From Microbacterium aurantiacum (GTDB taxonomy: Bacteria; Actinomycetota; Actinomycetes; Actinomycetales; Microbacteriaceae): a DNA stretch of 64,000 nt. The stretch spans positions 1-64,000 of the forward strand of contig NZ_PGGU01000006.1 in assembly GCF_002872075.1 (NCBI RefSeq), written 5' to 3'. The notes under the pieces are model-generated. The model had not been told where the DNA came from. It worked only from the letters and a program-made list of their open reading frames with translations, and made no database searches. Positions 1-10,327 of this stretch are shown piece by piece. Numbering within the stretch: position 1 is the stretch's first letter; each line of letters begins with the position of its first letter. The position numbers and the translations under genes are program-made.

Positions 1-116
1 CGAAGACCCGTCAACGCGAACGGAATGTAGTCATCCACATCCCCACGCCGGTCATAGACCACGTACACCACAAGCCGACGACCACCAACCGGGAAAACAC
101 CCGGCACCCGACTCAT
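1..116 (-). CDS. RgpF-family rhamnan synthesis protein, N-terminal fragment
   Basis: Only the first 38 codons lie in the window; the gene continues past the left edge. The ATG at 114-116 opens a reading frame containing RLVVYVVYDRRGDVDDYI, which resembles the start of the RgpF domain found in rhamnose-glucose polysaccharide assembly proteins. The match is by recognition of a short segment, so the family call is likely but not certain. It lies 104 bp downstream of rmlA on the same strand, and the rml genes make its presumed sugar donor, dTDP-L-rhamnose. I see nothing further in the AT-richer gap 117-220. Confidence 0.6.
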   Translation of the reverse strand, partial: MSRVPGVFPVGGRRLVVYVVYDRRGDVDDYIPFALTGL

Positions 117-220
117 GTTTGTCATACTTTGAGGATCTCCGGGGTTCGTATGAATTCATCGACGCGTATCAGTTGCGCGCTCCTGGCTCGCAGGCCTGGA
201 CAATATTAGCTTCCGGCCTG

Positions 221-1090
221 TCAGCGTCCCTGGGCGAGCGCCTTGAGCAGGTAGGCTCCATATCCGCTCTTGATGAGGGGCTCAGCGCGCTCACGCAAGT
301 CGTCATCCGTGAGGAAGCCCATCCGCCAGGCGACCTCTTCGGGGCAGCCGATGGACAAGCCCTGGCGCTTCTCGACCGTGCGGATGAAGTCGGTGGCCTC
401 AGCGAGAGAATCGAATGTTCCCGTGTCCAGCCATGCGGTGCCTCTAGTGAGAAGCTGCACCTTGAGCTTCCCCCGAGCGAGGTACTCGCGATTGACATCG
501 GTGATCTCCAGTTCGCCGCGCGGAGACGGCTTGAGCGCCTTCGCGATCTCGATGACGTCGTTGTCATAGAAATAGAGACCGGGGACGGCGTAGTTGCTCT
601 TCGGCTTCTCCGGCTTTTCTTCGAGCGAGACTACGCGCCCGTCCTCGCCGAACTCGACGACACCGTAGGCCGTCGCGTCATCGACCCAGTACCCGAACAC
701 CACACCTCCGTCGAGGTCGTTGTACTGGCGCAACTGAGTGCCCATGCCATGGCCATAGAAGATGTTGTCACCGAGGACAAGGGCTGCTGAATCGGAGCCG
801 ATGTGTTCCTCTCCGAGGATGAACGCCTGGGCGAGTCCATCCGGAGACGGCTGGGTCTTGTAAGTGATCGAGACACCGAATCGCGATCCATCGCCGAGCA
901 GCCGTTGGAACGACTCCGCGTCATGCGGCGTCGTGATCATCAGAATGTCACGAATGCCCGCGAGGATCAGCGTCGACAGCGGATAGTAGATCATCGGCTT
1001 GTCGTACACCGGAACCAACTGCTTGGAGATTCCGAGGGTGATGGGGTGCAGCCGGGATCCAGTTCCGCCGGCGAGAATGATTCCGCGCAT
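221..1090 (-). CDS. rmlA: glucose-1-phosphate thymidylyltransferase RmlA
   Basis: RmlA joins dTTP and glucose 1-phosphate to give dTDP-glucose, the first step of dTDP-L-rhamnose synthesis in the cytoplasm. The 289-residue length is normal for the family. The nucleotide-binding motif [11 protein letters not shown] is at residues 8-18, followed by [12 protein letters not shown], a later [19 protein letters not shown] segment and GTAWLDTGT near residue 220. The ATG at 1088-1090 was chosen because it starts MRGIILAGG, the canonical family N-terminus; upstream in-frame codons run through the divergent rmlB promoter. A GGGGAGA ribosome site precedes it. It is divergent from rmlB across 78 bp. Confidence 0.97.
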   Translation of the reverse strand: MRGIILAGGTGSRLHPITLGISKQLVPVYDKPMIYYPLSTLILAGIRDILMITTPHDAESFQRLLGDGSRFGVSITYKTQPSPDGLAQAFILGEEHIGSDSAALVLGDNIFYGHGMGTQLRQYNDLDGGVVFGYWVDDATAYGVVEFGEDGRVVSLEEKPEKPKSNYAVPGLYFYDNDVIEIAKALKPSPRGELEITDVNREYLARGKLKVQLLTRGTAWLDTGTFDSLAEATDFIRTVEKRQGLSIGCPEEVAWRMGFLTDDDLRERAEPLIKSGYGAYLLKALAQGR

Positions 1091-1096
1091 GGGTAA

Positions 1097-2166
<1,070 letters not shown>

Positions 2167-2167
<1 letters not shown>

Positions 2168-3576
2168 TGACGGAGTTCGGCAAGACGCTCACGATCACCG
2201 AAACGACGATCCCCGGTCTGCTGGTCGCGGAACTTCCCGTCCACGGCGATTCACGCGGGTGGTTCAAGGAGAACTGGCAGCGCGAGAAGATGGTCGCGGC
2301 CGGTCTCCCCGATTTCGGACCGGTTCAGAACAACATCTCGTTCAACGACGCGGTCGGTACGACGCGAGGTGTACACGCCGAGCCGTGGGACAAGTGGGTA
2401 TCGGTCGCAACCGGACGTATCTTCGGTGCCTGGGTGGATCTGCGCGAGGGGCCCACCTTCGGGACCGTGTTCACGACAGAACTCGATCCATCTCGAGCGA
2501 TCTTCGTACCGCGCGGCGTCGGCAACTCCTACCAGACGCTGGAAACCGACACCGCGTACGCGTACCTGGTCAACGACCATTGGTCAGCCGATGCCGAGTA
2601 CTCGTTCCTGAACCTCGCAGATGAGACCGCTGCCATCGCATGGCCGATTCCGCTCAGCGAGGTGGAGATCTCCGCCAAGGACCTTGCCCATCCCCGGCTC
2701 GCCGATGTCAGGCCCATCGGGCCGAAGAAGACGCTCATCGTGGGCGCCAACGGACAGCTCGGCCTCGCGCTGCACGCGCTCCTGGGCGACAGCTCGCGCT
2801 ATGAGTACGCGACCAGGGACGACGTGGACCTGGCCGATCAGGACCTCGGATCGGCCCGCCGCTGGCGTGAGTACGACACGATCATCAACGCGGCGGCGTA
2901 CACGGCCGTTGACGCGGCCGAGACCGCCGACGGGCGAGAGGAAGCCTGGGCAGCGAACGTGACCGGTGTCGCCGGGCTCGCCCGGATCGCGACCGAGAAT
3001 GGCATCACGCTCGTGCACGTCTCCAGCGACTATGTGTTCGACGGGACGAAGACCGGAGACTACACGGAGCTCGACCCGGTGCGTCCACTCGGCGTGTACG
3101 GACAGACCAAGGCCGCTGGTGACGCGATCGTCAGCACCGTTCCCCGGCATTACATCGTTCGCACGTCATGGGTCATCGGAGAAGGCAAGAATTTTGTTCG
3201 GACGATGGCATCACTCGCCGAACGCGGCCTCGATCCGAGCGTTGTCGATGACCAGTTCGGCCGGCTTACCTTCACGAACGACATCGCTGCGGGCATCCAA
3301 CATCTTCTCTCAAACCGCGCCGCCTACGGAACCTACAACCTCACAGGAGCGGGTGATGTGACGACCTGGGCCGGGGTTGCACGACAAGTGTTCGCCGCGA
3401 CAGGCCATGACCCCGCACGCGTGACAGGAATCTCCACAGACGAGTATTTCGCGAAGTCGGCAACTCCGGTCGCACCCCGACCGCGCAACAGCGCCCTGGA
3501 CCTCTCCAGGATCCGTTCAACCGGTTTCGTGCCCGGCGAAACGGTGGACTCATTGTCCGAGTACCTTCGCAGCTGA
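2167..3576 (+). CDS. rmlCD: fused dTDP-4-keto-6-deoxyglucose 3,5-epimerase / dTDP-4-keto-rhamnose reductase (RmlC-RmlD)
   Basis: One 469-residue protein carries both last steps of dTDP-L-rhamnose synthesis. Residues 1 to about 185 are the RmlC cupin, with GDSRGWFKEN at 27-36 and the catalytic-base segment TTRGVH ending at His70. The usual PxGxAHGF segment reads PRGVGNSYQ, with Asn120 where the epimerase normally has His. Residues about 188-469 are RmlD: NADPH motif VGANGQLG (192-199), SSDYVFDG (288-295) and YxxxK at Tyr313/Lys317. The fusion occurs in other actinobacteria. The start overlaps the rmlB stop (TGATG), suggesting translational coupling. Confidence 0.93.
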
Positions 3577-3604
3577 GGACGATTGCGTCGAAGGGTTTGA
3601 TGAT

Positions 3605-3637
3605 CGAATGGGTAGCTGAGCGTCAGCTGCCCATTCG
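3605..3637. terminator. bidirectional hairpin between convergent genes
   Basis: A 15-position stem (8 bp, one U-G pair, then 6 bp) with a 3-nt GCG loop lies between the convergent ends of rmlCD and the secreted protein gene. There is no T-tract. Confidence 0.65.
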
Positions 3638-3652
3638 TCTACACACGCCCGA

Positions 3653-5824
3653 TCAGGGCACCGTGACGTCGCGGCAACCGAGGAAGGAGTGACCGCCGCT
3701 GCCATTGTTGATCGCGTAGACACAGACCCGATGCGCTCCAGGCGCCATTGCGACGGTCTCACCGAAACCGTGATTCGAACCAGCCCCAGGATAGAAGGCG
3801 GCAACATCGGCACGAGGATCGTCAGCGAGGTAGGCTGCACTCGCGGCGTCTACATAGATGTGAACGCTGATCGGACCCGCTGTGTCCGGGTCAATCGTCC
3901 ATCCCGCGACGATCGCGCCCCCTGTCGTAGGAACCACAGCCTCGAAGTTGCCGAACGGTTTCAGACCACGGTCGACGCTGGGGGCCTTCACCGTGGCGAT
4001 CCTGCATCCGAGGAACGTGTGGCCCCCACGACCAGTATTGATCGCGTAGGCGCAGACGTTCGTCGTACCCGTAGGCAGGGTGAGCGGCTCCACGAATCCG
4101 TGTCGGGTCCCGAATCCCGGATAGAAGGCCGCGACATCAGGGCGTTCCTTGTCCGCTGCGTACGCTGCGCTGCCTGCGCCGACGTACAAGTGGATCGCCA
4201 CAGACGCGCTCGTGTCCGGGTCGATCGCCCACCCGGACGCCGTCGCGACGTTGCCCGACACGGAGAGCGCCTCGAAATTGCCGAATGGTGGCCGACCGAG
4301 GTCTGAACTCCCAGGGACGGTCACTTGTTGACATCCGAGGAGAGCGTGACCACCCGCTCCGACATTTATGCCGTACACGCAGACGTTATGTGGCCCCGGC
4401 GCCGCCTCCAACTTGCCTGCGAACCCGTGGGCCGTGCCGAAGATCGGGAAGTGCGCGGCCAGATCCGGGCGGGCTTTGTTTGCAGGCAACGCCCAGCTCT
4501 GCCCGTCGACGTACACGTGAACAGGGATTGAAGCCACGGTGTCGGGGTCGATCGCCCAGCCCGAGAACTCGACCGCGCCGGCTACGCCGACAACCGAATC
4601 CAATCGACCCGCCGGCGGTCCGCTGATGGCATTCAGCATCTTGCATCCGAGCAGAGCATTGGCCCCTGGGCCTGCGTTGATGGCGTAGACGCAGGCGTTG
4701 AACTGGCCCGGGCCGAAGGCGGGGATCTTCGCTGAGAACCCATGTTTGAGTCCCGTACCGGGATACGCCGCCGCGACATCAGGTCGGTCCACGTCTGCGG
4801 GGAAGGCACCAGCCTTAGGTCCGACGTAGACATGCACCGAGATGGGAGATGCCGTACTGGTGTCAGCAACCCATCCTGAAACCACGAACTCGCCAGGGCG
4901 GGCTTCGATCAACTCAATGTTCCCGAACGGGTCCTCAGCCCGAGTCGATCCGAACCAGTCTGTGAAGTAGTTGTAGAAGTTCCTGTTGCCGTAGGCCCCG
5001 CAGGGAGCCTCGCCGTGCCCGGCCGCCAGCGCCGCCGCGTTCGGCTGGTACGGCGTGTAGTAGTACATCGCCGACGTAGCCTTGTTCGCGATGTAGACGG
5101 GCGACGATCCGCAGGCGACGTTCGGGCTGTACCGGATGTTCCAGGTCTTCCCCGGTGCGAACCAGGTGAAGTACCGGCCCTCCATGTAGATCTGCATCTG
5201 CCGCGCAGCGCCATAGATCTGGTGGAAGAAGCCGACGAAGGCGGGGTCGCATGGTGCGTCGTCCGGGCAGCCCTGGCCCAAAGCCATGTCGTAGCGCCAG
5301 GCGCTCGGCCATGTGTTCGTGATCAGCCCCTGCTCCTTCTGGAGCATCACGATCAGCACCTGAGGGTTGATGCCGCAAGACTGCGCGACCTTGTAGATGA
5401 TGCGCGCCGCGGTTTCGTTGGCGGCTCCTGTGTAGCCCTGGCAATAGCTGTCAGCCGGGCGATTGACCGAGGTGATCTTGAAGTCCTTCAGGCAGACGAT
5501 CGGCCTGCCCTTTTCATCTGTGCCACCGCGACACGTCGTCACCTTGCCGTTGAAGAAGGACTGGATCTGCGCCTCGGTCATCGTGCTCTTGTTCGTGAAC
5601 ACGGCGTCACTGATGAGGTTCCCTGGGTCGAACCCGGCGAGCGTCATCGGCTTGATGCCGGTTACGGGGTCGGATGCCGCACGAGAGATTGGTGCCGCCG
5701 GTGCAGCCGTGGCGGCGCCGGTAGGCACGAGGACCGCTGCTACCAAAGCGACGACGGCGAGCAGGCAGGCGAACCAGCGTCCGGGCGCGATCGGGCGTCG
5801 AGGACTACGGGCCTGTCCAGTCAT
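3653..5824 (-). CDS. secreted lysozyme-like/hemagglutinin-type protein with four C-terminal repeats
   Basis: A 723-residue exported protein. Residues 1-41 form a signal peptide: basic start, hydrophobic core 17-38, Ala-rich cleavage region. Residues about 60-295 resemble proteins annotated as hemagglutinin in Microbacteriaceae and look like a lysozyme-like fold; QKEQGL at 162-167 offers a candidate catalytic Glu164, and eight or more Cys suggest disulfides. Residues 298-723 are four repeats of about 100 residues, each with PFGN or similar, a GWxxD-T core, a VHVYVG/D strand, RPDVAxxYPG, HGF and a CVYAIN-GC ending. The repeats probably bind the cell surface. It lies convergent to rmlCD. Peptidoglycan or rhamnan as ligand is inference. 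Confidence 0.8.
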   Translation of the reverse strand: MTGQARSPRRPIAPGRWFACLLAVVALVAAVLVPTGAATAAPAAPISRAASDPVTGIKPMTLAGFDPGNLISDAVFTNKSTMTEAQIQSFFNGKVTTCRGGTDEKGRPIVCLKDFKITSVNRPADSYCQGYTGAANETAARIIYKVAQSCGINPQVLIVMLQKEQGLITNTWPSAWRYDMALGQGCPDDAPCDPAFVGFFHQIYGAARQMQIYMEGRYFTWFAPGKTWNIRYSPNVACGSSPVYIANKATSAMYYYTPYQPNAAALAAGHGEAPCGAYGNRNFYNYFTDWFGSTRAEDPFGNIELIEARPGEFVVSGWVADTSTASPISVHVYVGPKAGAFPADVDRPDVAAAYPGTGLKHGFSAKIPAFGPGQFNACVYAINAGPGANALLGCKMLNAISGPPAGRLDSVVGVAGAVEFSGWAIDPDTVASIPVHVYVDGQSWALPANKARPDLAAHFPIFGTAHGFAGKLEAAPGPHNVCVYGINVGAGGHALLGCQQVTVPGSSDLGRPPFGNFEALSVSGNVATASGWAIDPDTSASVAIHLYVGAGSAAYAADKERPDVAAFYPGFGTRHGFVEPLTLPTGTTNVCAYAINTGRGGHTFLGCRIATVKAPSVDRGLKPFGNFEAVVPTTGGAIVAGWTIDPDTAGPISVHIYVDAASAAYLADDPRADVAAFYPGAGSNHGFGETVAMAPGAHRVCVYAINNGSGGHSFLGCRDVTVP

Positions 5825-5912
5825 ATCGACAGTCTGTCGCAGCGACGCCGTGATTCAGCGCTGGACACGCGTCATTGCGCCGAGGAACCACGTTCGATGC
5901 GGACGCCCGACG

Positions 5913-6986
5913 TCACAACTCGGCGTGCAGTCCCCACACCTTCTCGCCGGAACTCGCCCACGAGAACGCCCGCGAGCGGTCGGCCCCGAGCACGCGAAGC
6001 CGTCGCGCGCCCGGTCCGGCCGCGTCGACGACGGCGTCTGCCAGCTCGGAGGCGTCCACGAGCATCCCGCCGTCGGCGATCACGTCCCGATGGATGCCGC
6101 TTTCGACGGCGACCACGGGAACACCGAGCGTCATCGCCTCGATCGCGCGCCAGGGCCATACGGTGAGCGCGCTCGTCGCCGCGAACGCCGAAGCGCCGGA
6201 GAGCACCGCGGCACGATCGGTCGCCGGCAGCGGTCCGCGCATGTGGGCACGCTGCTCCGGGAGACCGGCGGCGGACGCGATCTCGGCCAGACGTGGCTCT
6301 GTCCCTTCGGCGACGTCGAGTACGACGGCATCCAGACCCGCCGCAGCGGCCGCACGGAAGCCCTCCTCGAGCGACGCGTTCGACCCGACGAGCACGACGT
6401 ACTGCTCCGGCAGGGAGAGTTCCGATCGGCGTCCTGCGGCATCGGACGGCTCTGCGAATCCGGTGGGTGCGGCGCCCGCGATCACCCGCACGCGCTCTCC
6501 CACCTTCGCGAGCTCCTTGAGCCGCTCGGCGAAGGCATGCGAGGGCACGACCACGGCATCCGCATGCTTCACCGCCCGGCGCAGCATTCCGCGCTGCCAG
6601 GCGACGGTGGTCTTCGAGAGCGTCTCGGGGGCCTCCCAGGCGTTCAGGTCCCACAGCGTGACGGTCGTCTGGTCGTTGTCGTGGACGCGGTCGTGCCGAA
6701 CCAGCGGCGCCATCAGGGTCGGCGCGTGGATCAGTCCCCCGCCCACCCCGTGCGTGATCCCCATCTGCCAGGACGCGGCGAGCTCGCGCCGCGCCAGCGG
6801 CAGGCGGCGCACCTCGGCGAGGCCGGCGATCTCGACCTCCGCGCCGGCCGCGACGATCGCGTCGACCTCGCATCCGGATGGCGTGGTCGCGATGAGACCC
6901 CGCACCAGATCGGCCGAAGCCGCAGCCTGATCGGCATCGACGACGTGCCCCAACTGATCCAGAACAACACGCAGTCGAGCACCCAT
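5913..6986 (-). CDS. GT4-like glycosyltransferase
   Basis: A 357-residue cytoplasmic glycosyltransferase of the GT-B fold. The C-terminal half carries RAIEAMTLGVPVVAVESG, the EAMxxGxPVVA donor-site segment typical of GT4, and VVLVGSNAS earlier in the same lobe. The N-terminal lobe has an acceptor-side GLIHAPTLMAPL segment. The sugar and acceptor cannot be read from the sequence. The ATG at 6984-6986 lies 6 nt after a TACCCT box and lacks a ribosome site, so it may be leaderless. The gene sits between an LCP ligase and the secreted repeat protein, so a role in a wall polymer is likely. Confidence 0.85.
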   Translation of the reverse strand: MGARLRVVLDQLGHVVDADQAAASADLVRGLIATTPSGCEVDAIVAAGAEVEIAGLAEVRRLPLARRELAASWQMGITHGVGGGLIHAPTLMAPLVRHDRVHDNDQTTVTLWDLNAWEAPETLSKTTVAWQRGMLRRAVKHADAVVVPSHAFAERLKELAKVGERVRVIAGAAPTGFAEPSDAAGRRSELSLPEQYVVLVGSNASLEEGFRAAAAAGLDAVVLDVAEGTEPRLAEIASAAGLPEQRAHMRGPLPATDRAAVLSGASAFAATSALTVWPWRAIEAMTLGVPVVAVESGIHRDVIADGGMLVDASELADAVVDAAGPGARRLRVLGADRSRAFSWASSGEKVWGLHAEL

Positions 6987-6992
6987 GAGGAA

Positions 6993-6998
6993 AGGGTA
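6993..6998 (-). promoter_or_regulatory. putative -10 box of leaderless GT4 gene
   Basis: TACCCT on the minus strand ends 6 nt before the ATG of the glycosyltransferase gene. Confidence 0.45.
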
Positions 6999-7075
6999 GC
7001 CTCAGCCGCGATCGGCGCTCGGACAACGCGCGATCACGACCGGCAAGTGTCAGCGACTACACAGCTTCGCGAGCC

Positions 7076-8527
7076 TCAGGGCGACGGAGTCGCCGTCGGC
7101 GTCGGTGGATGCAGCGCCTGCTGGATCATCTCGTGCACATGGGCGTAGTCCGGTTCGTGCTCGTCGACCCCGAACTCGGGCGTGAGCTCGATCGACGTCA
7201 CCGTCTGCTCCTTCGCCTTGAGCACCAGGTCGAAGAACTCGGGCAGCTTGTCCTGCGGAAGATCCGTCTCGATCAGCGCGGTTCCGGCAGCGGCGACCTC
7301 GTTGAAGCGGGTGAGCACGGTCTGCGGCGTGAACTGGGCGAGGATCGCAGCCTGCAGCTCGCGCTGCCGCTTCATCCGATCCCAGTCGCTCGTCGTGTAC
7401 CGCGACCGCGCGTACCACTGCGCGGTGTCGCCGTTCATGTGCTGCTGACCCGGCTCGATCCATCCGATCGCCCAGTCCTCGGCCGGCTCGCCGTCGTAGG
7501 AAGGACCGCCGCCCATCGGCAGACGCTCGGTGACGTTGATATCCACTCCCCCGAGCGCGTCGATCAGTTGCGCGAAGCCATGCATGTCGACGAAGACGTA
7601 ATACGGGATCTCGATGCCGAGCACGCCCTCCGCCGCATCCTTCGTCGCCTCGATGCCGGGCTCGGAACCGTGCGCCGCTGCGTCGGGATACAGCGCCGAC
7701 CCGCCGTCCTCGCGGCAGGTCTGCGCGGCGTTGCGGACGTGGTTCATCCACCCGTTCCAGCCGCACGTCGAAGACGAGTGCCCCTCGAATCCGTTCGGAT
7801 ACTGCTCGAGCATGGGGCTCTTCGCGCTGAACGGCGCGTTCGGCAGCTCGCGCGGAATCCCGGTGATCGTCACGGCACCGGTCGTGGCGTTCACCGAGAC
7901 CACCGAGATGCTGTCGAAACGCATGGAATCGCGCCCCTCCCCGCTGTCGGCGCCGAGCAGCAGGATGTTGTAGTACCCCTCGCTGGGAGGAAGGCTCGGA
8001 CCGCTGTTCCCGAAGACTGCACCGAGCGTGTCGCGGACGGACCCGACTGCAGACGCCGCATAGGCCGTGCCGCTGCCGATCAGGCCGAACAGCAGCAGCG
8101 CGACCAGCGGGATCGCGAAGCGCGAGGGCCCCTGCACCTTCACGAGCCGTACCAGACGGAGGGTGTCGAGCGTGAGCACCAGCCACAGCACGGCGTAGCC
8201 GACCAGCGCGATCTGCACGACGGTGAGCAGCACGGCGGAGAACAGGCCGGCGCCGACCGCCAGCCACAGCAGCACCGGGCGGGCGAACATCGCCAGCGCC
8301 GCGACGACGATCACGAGGAACCAGACGAGCAACGTGGCGCCGAGACCGAACCGGCCGAGCCTGCGCCTGCCGGCGAGCACCTGCGCGGAGCCGGGGACGA
8401 GAACGTTGAGCAGCACCAGCCACCAGCCGCGCTTCGCCATCAGTCCGGCGTCGGAGGCGTCCGGATGCCGGAGCGGGCGCGTCTCGATCAACGGCCGCCC
8501 GACCGTGCGCGGAGGCGCAAGGGTCAC
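7076..8527 (-). CDS. LytR-CpsA-Psr (LCP) family wall-polymer ligase
   Basis: LCP proteins move undecaprenyl-linked glycopolymers onto peptidoglycan outside the membrane. This 483-residue protein has four hydrophobic segments (about 35-52, 62-80, 84-118, 137-158), more than the single anchor of classical LCP proteins. The extracytoplasmic LCP domain runs from about 186 to 410. It shows [11 protein letters not shown] around Asp194, the MRFD pair Arg203/Asp205, GIPRE around Arg226, and a [18 protein letters not shown] segment that carries the conserved Arg cluster. The C-terminus is Thr/Pro rich. The GTG start overlaps the purE stop in a GTGA junction, so it is probably translated by coupling to purE. 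Confidence 0.93.
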   Translation of the reverse strand: MTLAPPRTVGRPLIETRPLRHPDASDAGLMAKRGWWLVLLNVLVPGSAQVLAGRRRLGRFGLGATLLVWFLVIVVAALAMFARPVLLWLAVGAGLFSAVLLTVVQIALVGYAVLWLVLTLDTLRLVRLVKVQGPSRFAIPLVALLLFGLIGSGTAYAASAVGSVRDTLGAVFGNSGPSLPPSEGYYNILLLGADSGEGRDSMRFDSISVVSVNATTGAVTITGIPRELPNAPFSAKSPMLEQYPNGFEGHSSSTCGWNGWMNHVRNAAQTCREDGGSALYPDAAAHGSEPGIEATKDAAEGVLGIEIPYYVFVDMHGFAQLIDALGGVDINVTERLPMGGGPSYDGEPAEDWAIGWIEPGQQHMNGDTAQWYARSRYTTSDWDRMKRQRELQAAILAQFTPQTVLTRFNEVAAAGTALIETDLPQDKLPEFFDLVLKAKEQTVTSIELTPEFGVDEHEPDYAHVHEMIQQALHPPTPTATPSP

Positions 8528-9039
8528 AGCGACTCCTTCAGCCGATCGTTCTTCTCCCCGACCTGCGCCTCCAGCTCGCGCGCGTAGTCCTCGACCCGGT
8601 CTGCGAGGGCGTCGTCAGCGGTTCCGAGGATGCGCGCCGCGAGGATGCCGGCGTTGCGCGCACCGCCGATCGAGACCGTCGCCACCGGGATGCCCGCCGG
8701 CATCTGCACGATCGAGAGCAGCGAGTCCATCCCGTCGAGGTACGCGAGTGGCACCGGCACGCCGATCACGGGCAGCGCGGTCATCGACGCGAGCATGCCG
8801 GGCAAGTGGGCTGCACCGCCGGCTCCGGCGATGATGACGCGGATACCGCGGCCACGGGCCTCGCGGGCGTACTGCATCAGCTTGTCGGGCGTCCGGTGCG
8901 CGGACACCACCTCCACCTCGTGCGGGATGCCGAAGTCGCTGAGCGCCTGGGAGGCGTCGCTCATCACGCGCCAGTCGGAGTCCGATCCCATGACGACACC
9001 GACGAGAGGGGCTGTGGAGGAGTGCAGAGGCTCAGTCAC
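8524..9039 (-). CDS. purE: N5-carboxyaminoimidazole ribonucleotide mutase PurE
   Basis: Class I PurE converts N5-CAIR to CAIR in de novo purine synthesis, using the product of PurK. At 171 residues it is full length. GSDSDW at 18-23 and SAHRTPD at 45-51, with catalytic His47, are intact; [11 protein letters not shown] follows. The GTG start at 9037-9039 lies 6 nt after TAGCCT and has no ribosome site, suggesting a leaderless message separate from purK 55 bp upstream. Its stop overlaps the LCP gene start by 4 bp, an unusual coupling of purine and wall genes. Confidence 0.97.
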   Translation of the reverse strand: MTEPLHSSTAPLVGVVMGSDSDWRVMSDASQALSDFGIPHEVEVVSAHRTPDKLMQYAREARGRGIRVIIAGAGGAAHLPGMLASMTALPVIGVPVPLAYLDGMDSLLSIVQMPAGIPVATVSIGGARNAGILAARILGTADDALADRVEDYARELEAQVGEKNDRLKESL

Positions 9040-9045
9040 CCACTC

Positions 9046-9051
9046 AGGCTA
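9046..9051 (-). promoter_or_regulatory. putative -10 box of leaderless purE
   Basis: TAGCCT on the minus strand ends 6 nt before the purE GTG, inside the 55-bp purK-purE gap. Confidence 0.45.
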
Positions 9052-9094
9052 CGGGCTGGGACTGTGAGATCCCCCGAACGGCGCGCACCCTCGG

Positions 9095-10219
9095 TCAGGC
9101 GAAATGCCCCGCTGCTGCGCGCGCGATGTAGACGGCGTCGTCGAGGTCGTCACCTGCGACGTTGACGTGTCCCACCTTTCGCCCCGGGCGCGGAGCCTTC
9201 CCGTAGGTGTGGATCTTCGCTGCGGGCTGATCGCTCATCGCCGCCGAGAATCGGTCCTCCAGCGTGCCCTGGGCCGGTCCGCCGAGGATGTTCACCATCA
9301 CCGACCATGGCGCACGCGGACTCGTATCCCCCAGCGGCAGATCCGCGACGGCACGCAGGTGCTGCTCGAACTGGCAGGTGACCGCTCCGTCCTGTGTCCA
9401 GTGCCCGCTGTTGTGCGGACGCATCGCGAGCTCGTTCACCAGGATGCGCTCATCGTCGGTCTCGAAGAGCTCGACGGCGAGCATGCCGGTCACGCCCAGC
9501 CCCTCGGCGATCGTGCGGCCGATGCCTTCAGCCATCTGCGCCAGCCGCTGCGGTGCTCCGGGCGCCGGCGCGAGGACCTCAGCGCACACCCCGTCGCGTT
9601 GCACCGTCTCGACGACGGGATAGGCGACCATCTCTCCGCCGGGCCTCCGGGCCACCTGCTGCGCGAGCTCACGGACGAAGGAGACGAGCTCTTCGACGAG
9701 CAGCGCCTCCCCCTCCCCGAGCGCCGCGAACCAGTCATCCGCCTCGGAGCCGGCACGCACCACGCGCACGCCCTTGCCGTCGTACCCGCCGCGTGGGGTC
9801 TTCACGACTCCCCGGCCGCCGTGCGCGTCGAGGAAGGCCCGAAGCTCGTCGGCATCCCTGACCGCAGCCCAGTCGGGTTGCGGGATGCCGAGTTCGGCCA
9901 GCCGCGCGCGCATCACCAGCTTGTCCTGGGCGAACTGCAGCGCATCCGGTCCCGGATGCACCGCGACGCCGTCGGCGACGAGAGCGCGCAGGACGTCCTG
10001 CGGAACGTGCTCGTGGTCGAAGGTGACGACGTCGACGTCACGGACGAAGGCGCGCACGGCCTCGAGGTCTCGGTAGTCGCCGACCGCCGTCGCGGCGAGC
10101 TGCGCCGACATCCCCTCTTCCTCGGCGAGGACCCTCAGGTCGATGCCGATCTCGACCGCCGGAGCGATCATCATTCGGGCCAGCTGTCCTCCGCCGATCA
10201 CGCCCACACGCAGCGCCAT
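9095..10219 (-). CDS. purK: 5-(carboxyamino)imidazole ribonucleotide synthase PurK
   Basis: PurK uses ATP and bicarbonate to carboxylate AIR to N5-CAIR, feeding PurE. The 374-residue protein is an ATP-grasp enzyme. It has RVGVIGGGQLARMM at the N-terminus, VVKTPRGGYDGKGVRVV for ATP binding near the middle, and MRPHNSGHWTQDG in the C-terminal catalytic lobe. The ATG at 10217-10219 is chosen because GGAGGCGGCAC precedes it and MALRVGVIGGGQ matches the family start; the frame stays open further upstream only through a repeat region. Purine control could act at the dyads at 10251-10327. Confidence 0.97.
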   Translation of the reverse strand: MALRVGVIGGGQLARMMIAPAVEIGIDLRVLAEEEGMSAQLAATAVGDYRDLEAVRAFVRDVDVVTFDHEHVPQDVLRALVADGVAVHPGPDALQFAQDKLVMRARLAELGIPQPDWAAVRDADELRAFLDAHGGRGVVKTPRGGYDGKGVRVVRAGSEADDWFAALGEGEALLVEELVSFVRELAQQVARRPGGEMVAYPVVETVQRDGVCAEVLAPAPGAPQRLAQMAEGIGRTIAEGLGVTGMLAVELFETDDERILVNELAMRPHNSGHWTQDGAVTCQFEQHLRAVADLPLGDTSPRAPWSVMVNILGGPAQGTLEDRFSAAMSDQPAAKIHTYGKAPRPGRKVGHVNVAGDDLDDAVYIARAAAGHFA

Positions 10220-10250
10220 GTGCCGCCTCCATTCGTCCGGGTCCATTCTC

Positions 10251-10327
10251 CCGCACTGGTGCGGAAGAAAAAGACGCTCTCCCGCACTGGTGCGGAAGAA
10301 GAAGACGATGTCCCGCAATCGCGCGGG
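10251..10327. repeat. three phased inverted-repeat sites upstream of purK
   Basis: Two identical 14-bp dyads, CCGCAC-TG-GTGCGG, lie at 10251-10264 and 10282-10295, followed by matching GAAGAA-AAGACG sequence. A third inverted repeat, CCCGC-6-GCGGG, is at 10312-10327. Starts are 31 and 30 bp apart, about three helical turns. The block fills the gap between the PH-domain gene stop and purK. It could be an operator array or a terminator remnant. Confidence 0.6.

Noticed and set aside
5015..6166. A 383-codon plus-strand frame
   Set aside because: Antisense to the secreted repeat protein and the GT4 gene, with an Arg-rich artefactual composition.
10251..10295. The two CCGCAC dyads read as intrinsic terminators
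   Set aside because: A 2-nt centre is too tight for a stable hairpin loop and no T-tract follows; an operator-like dyad is the better reading.
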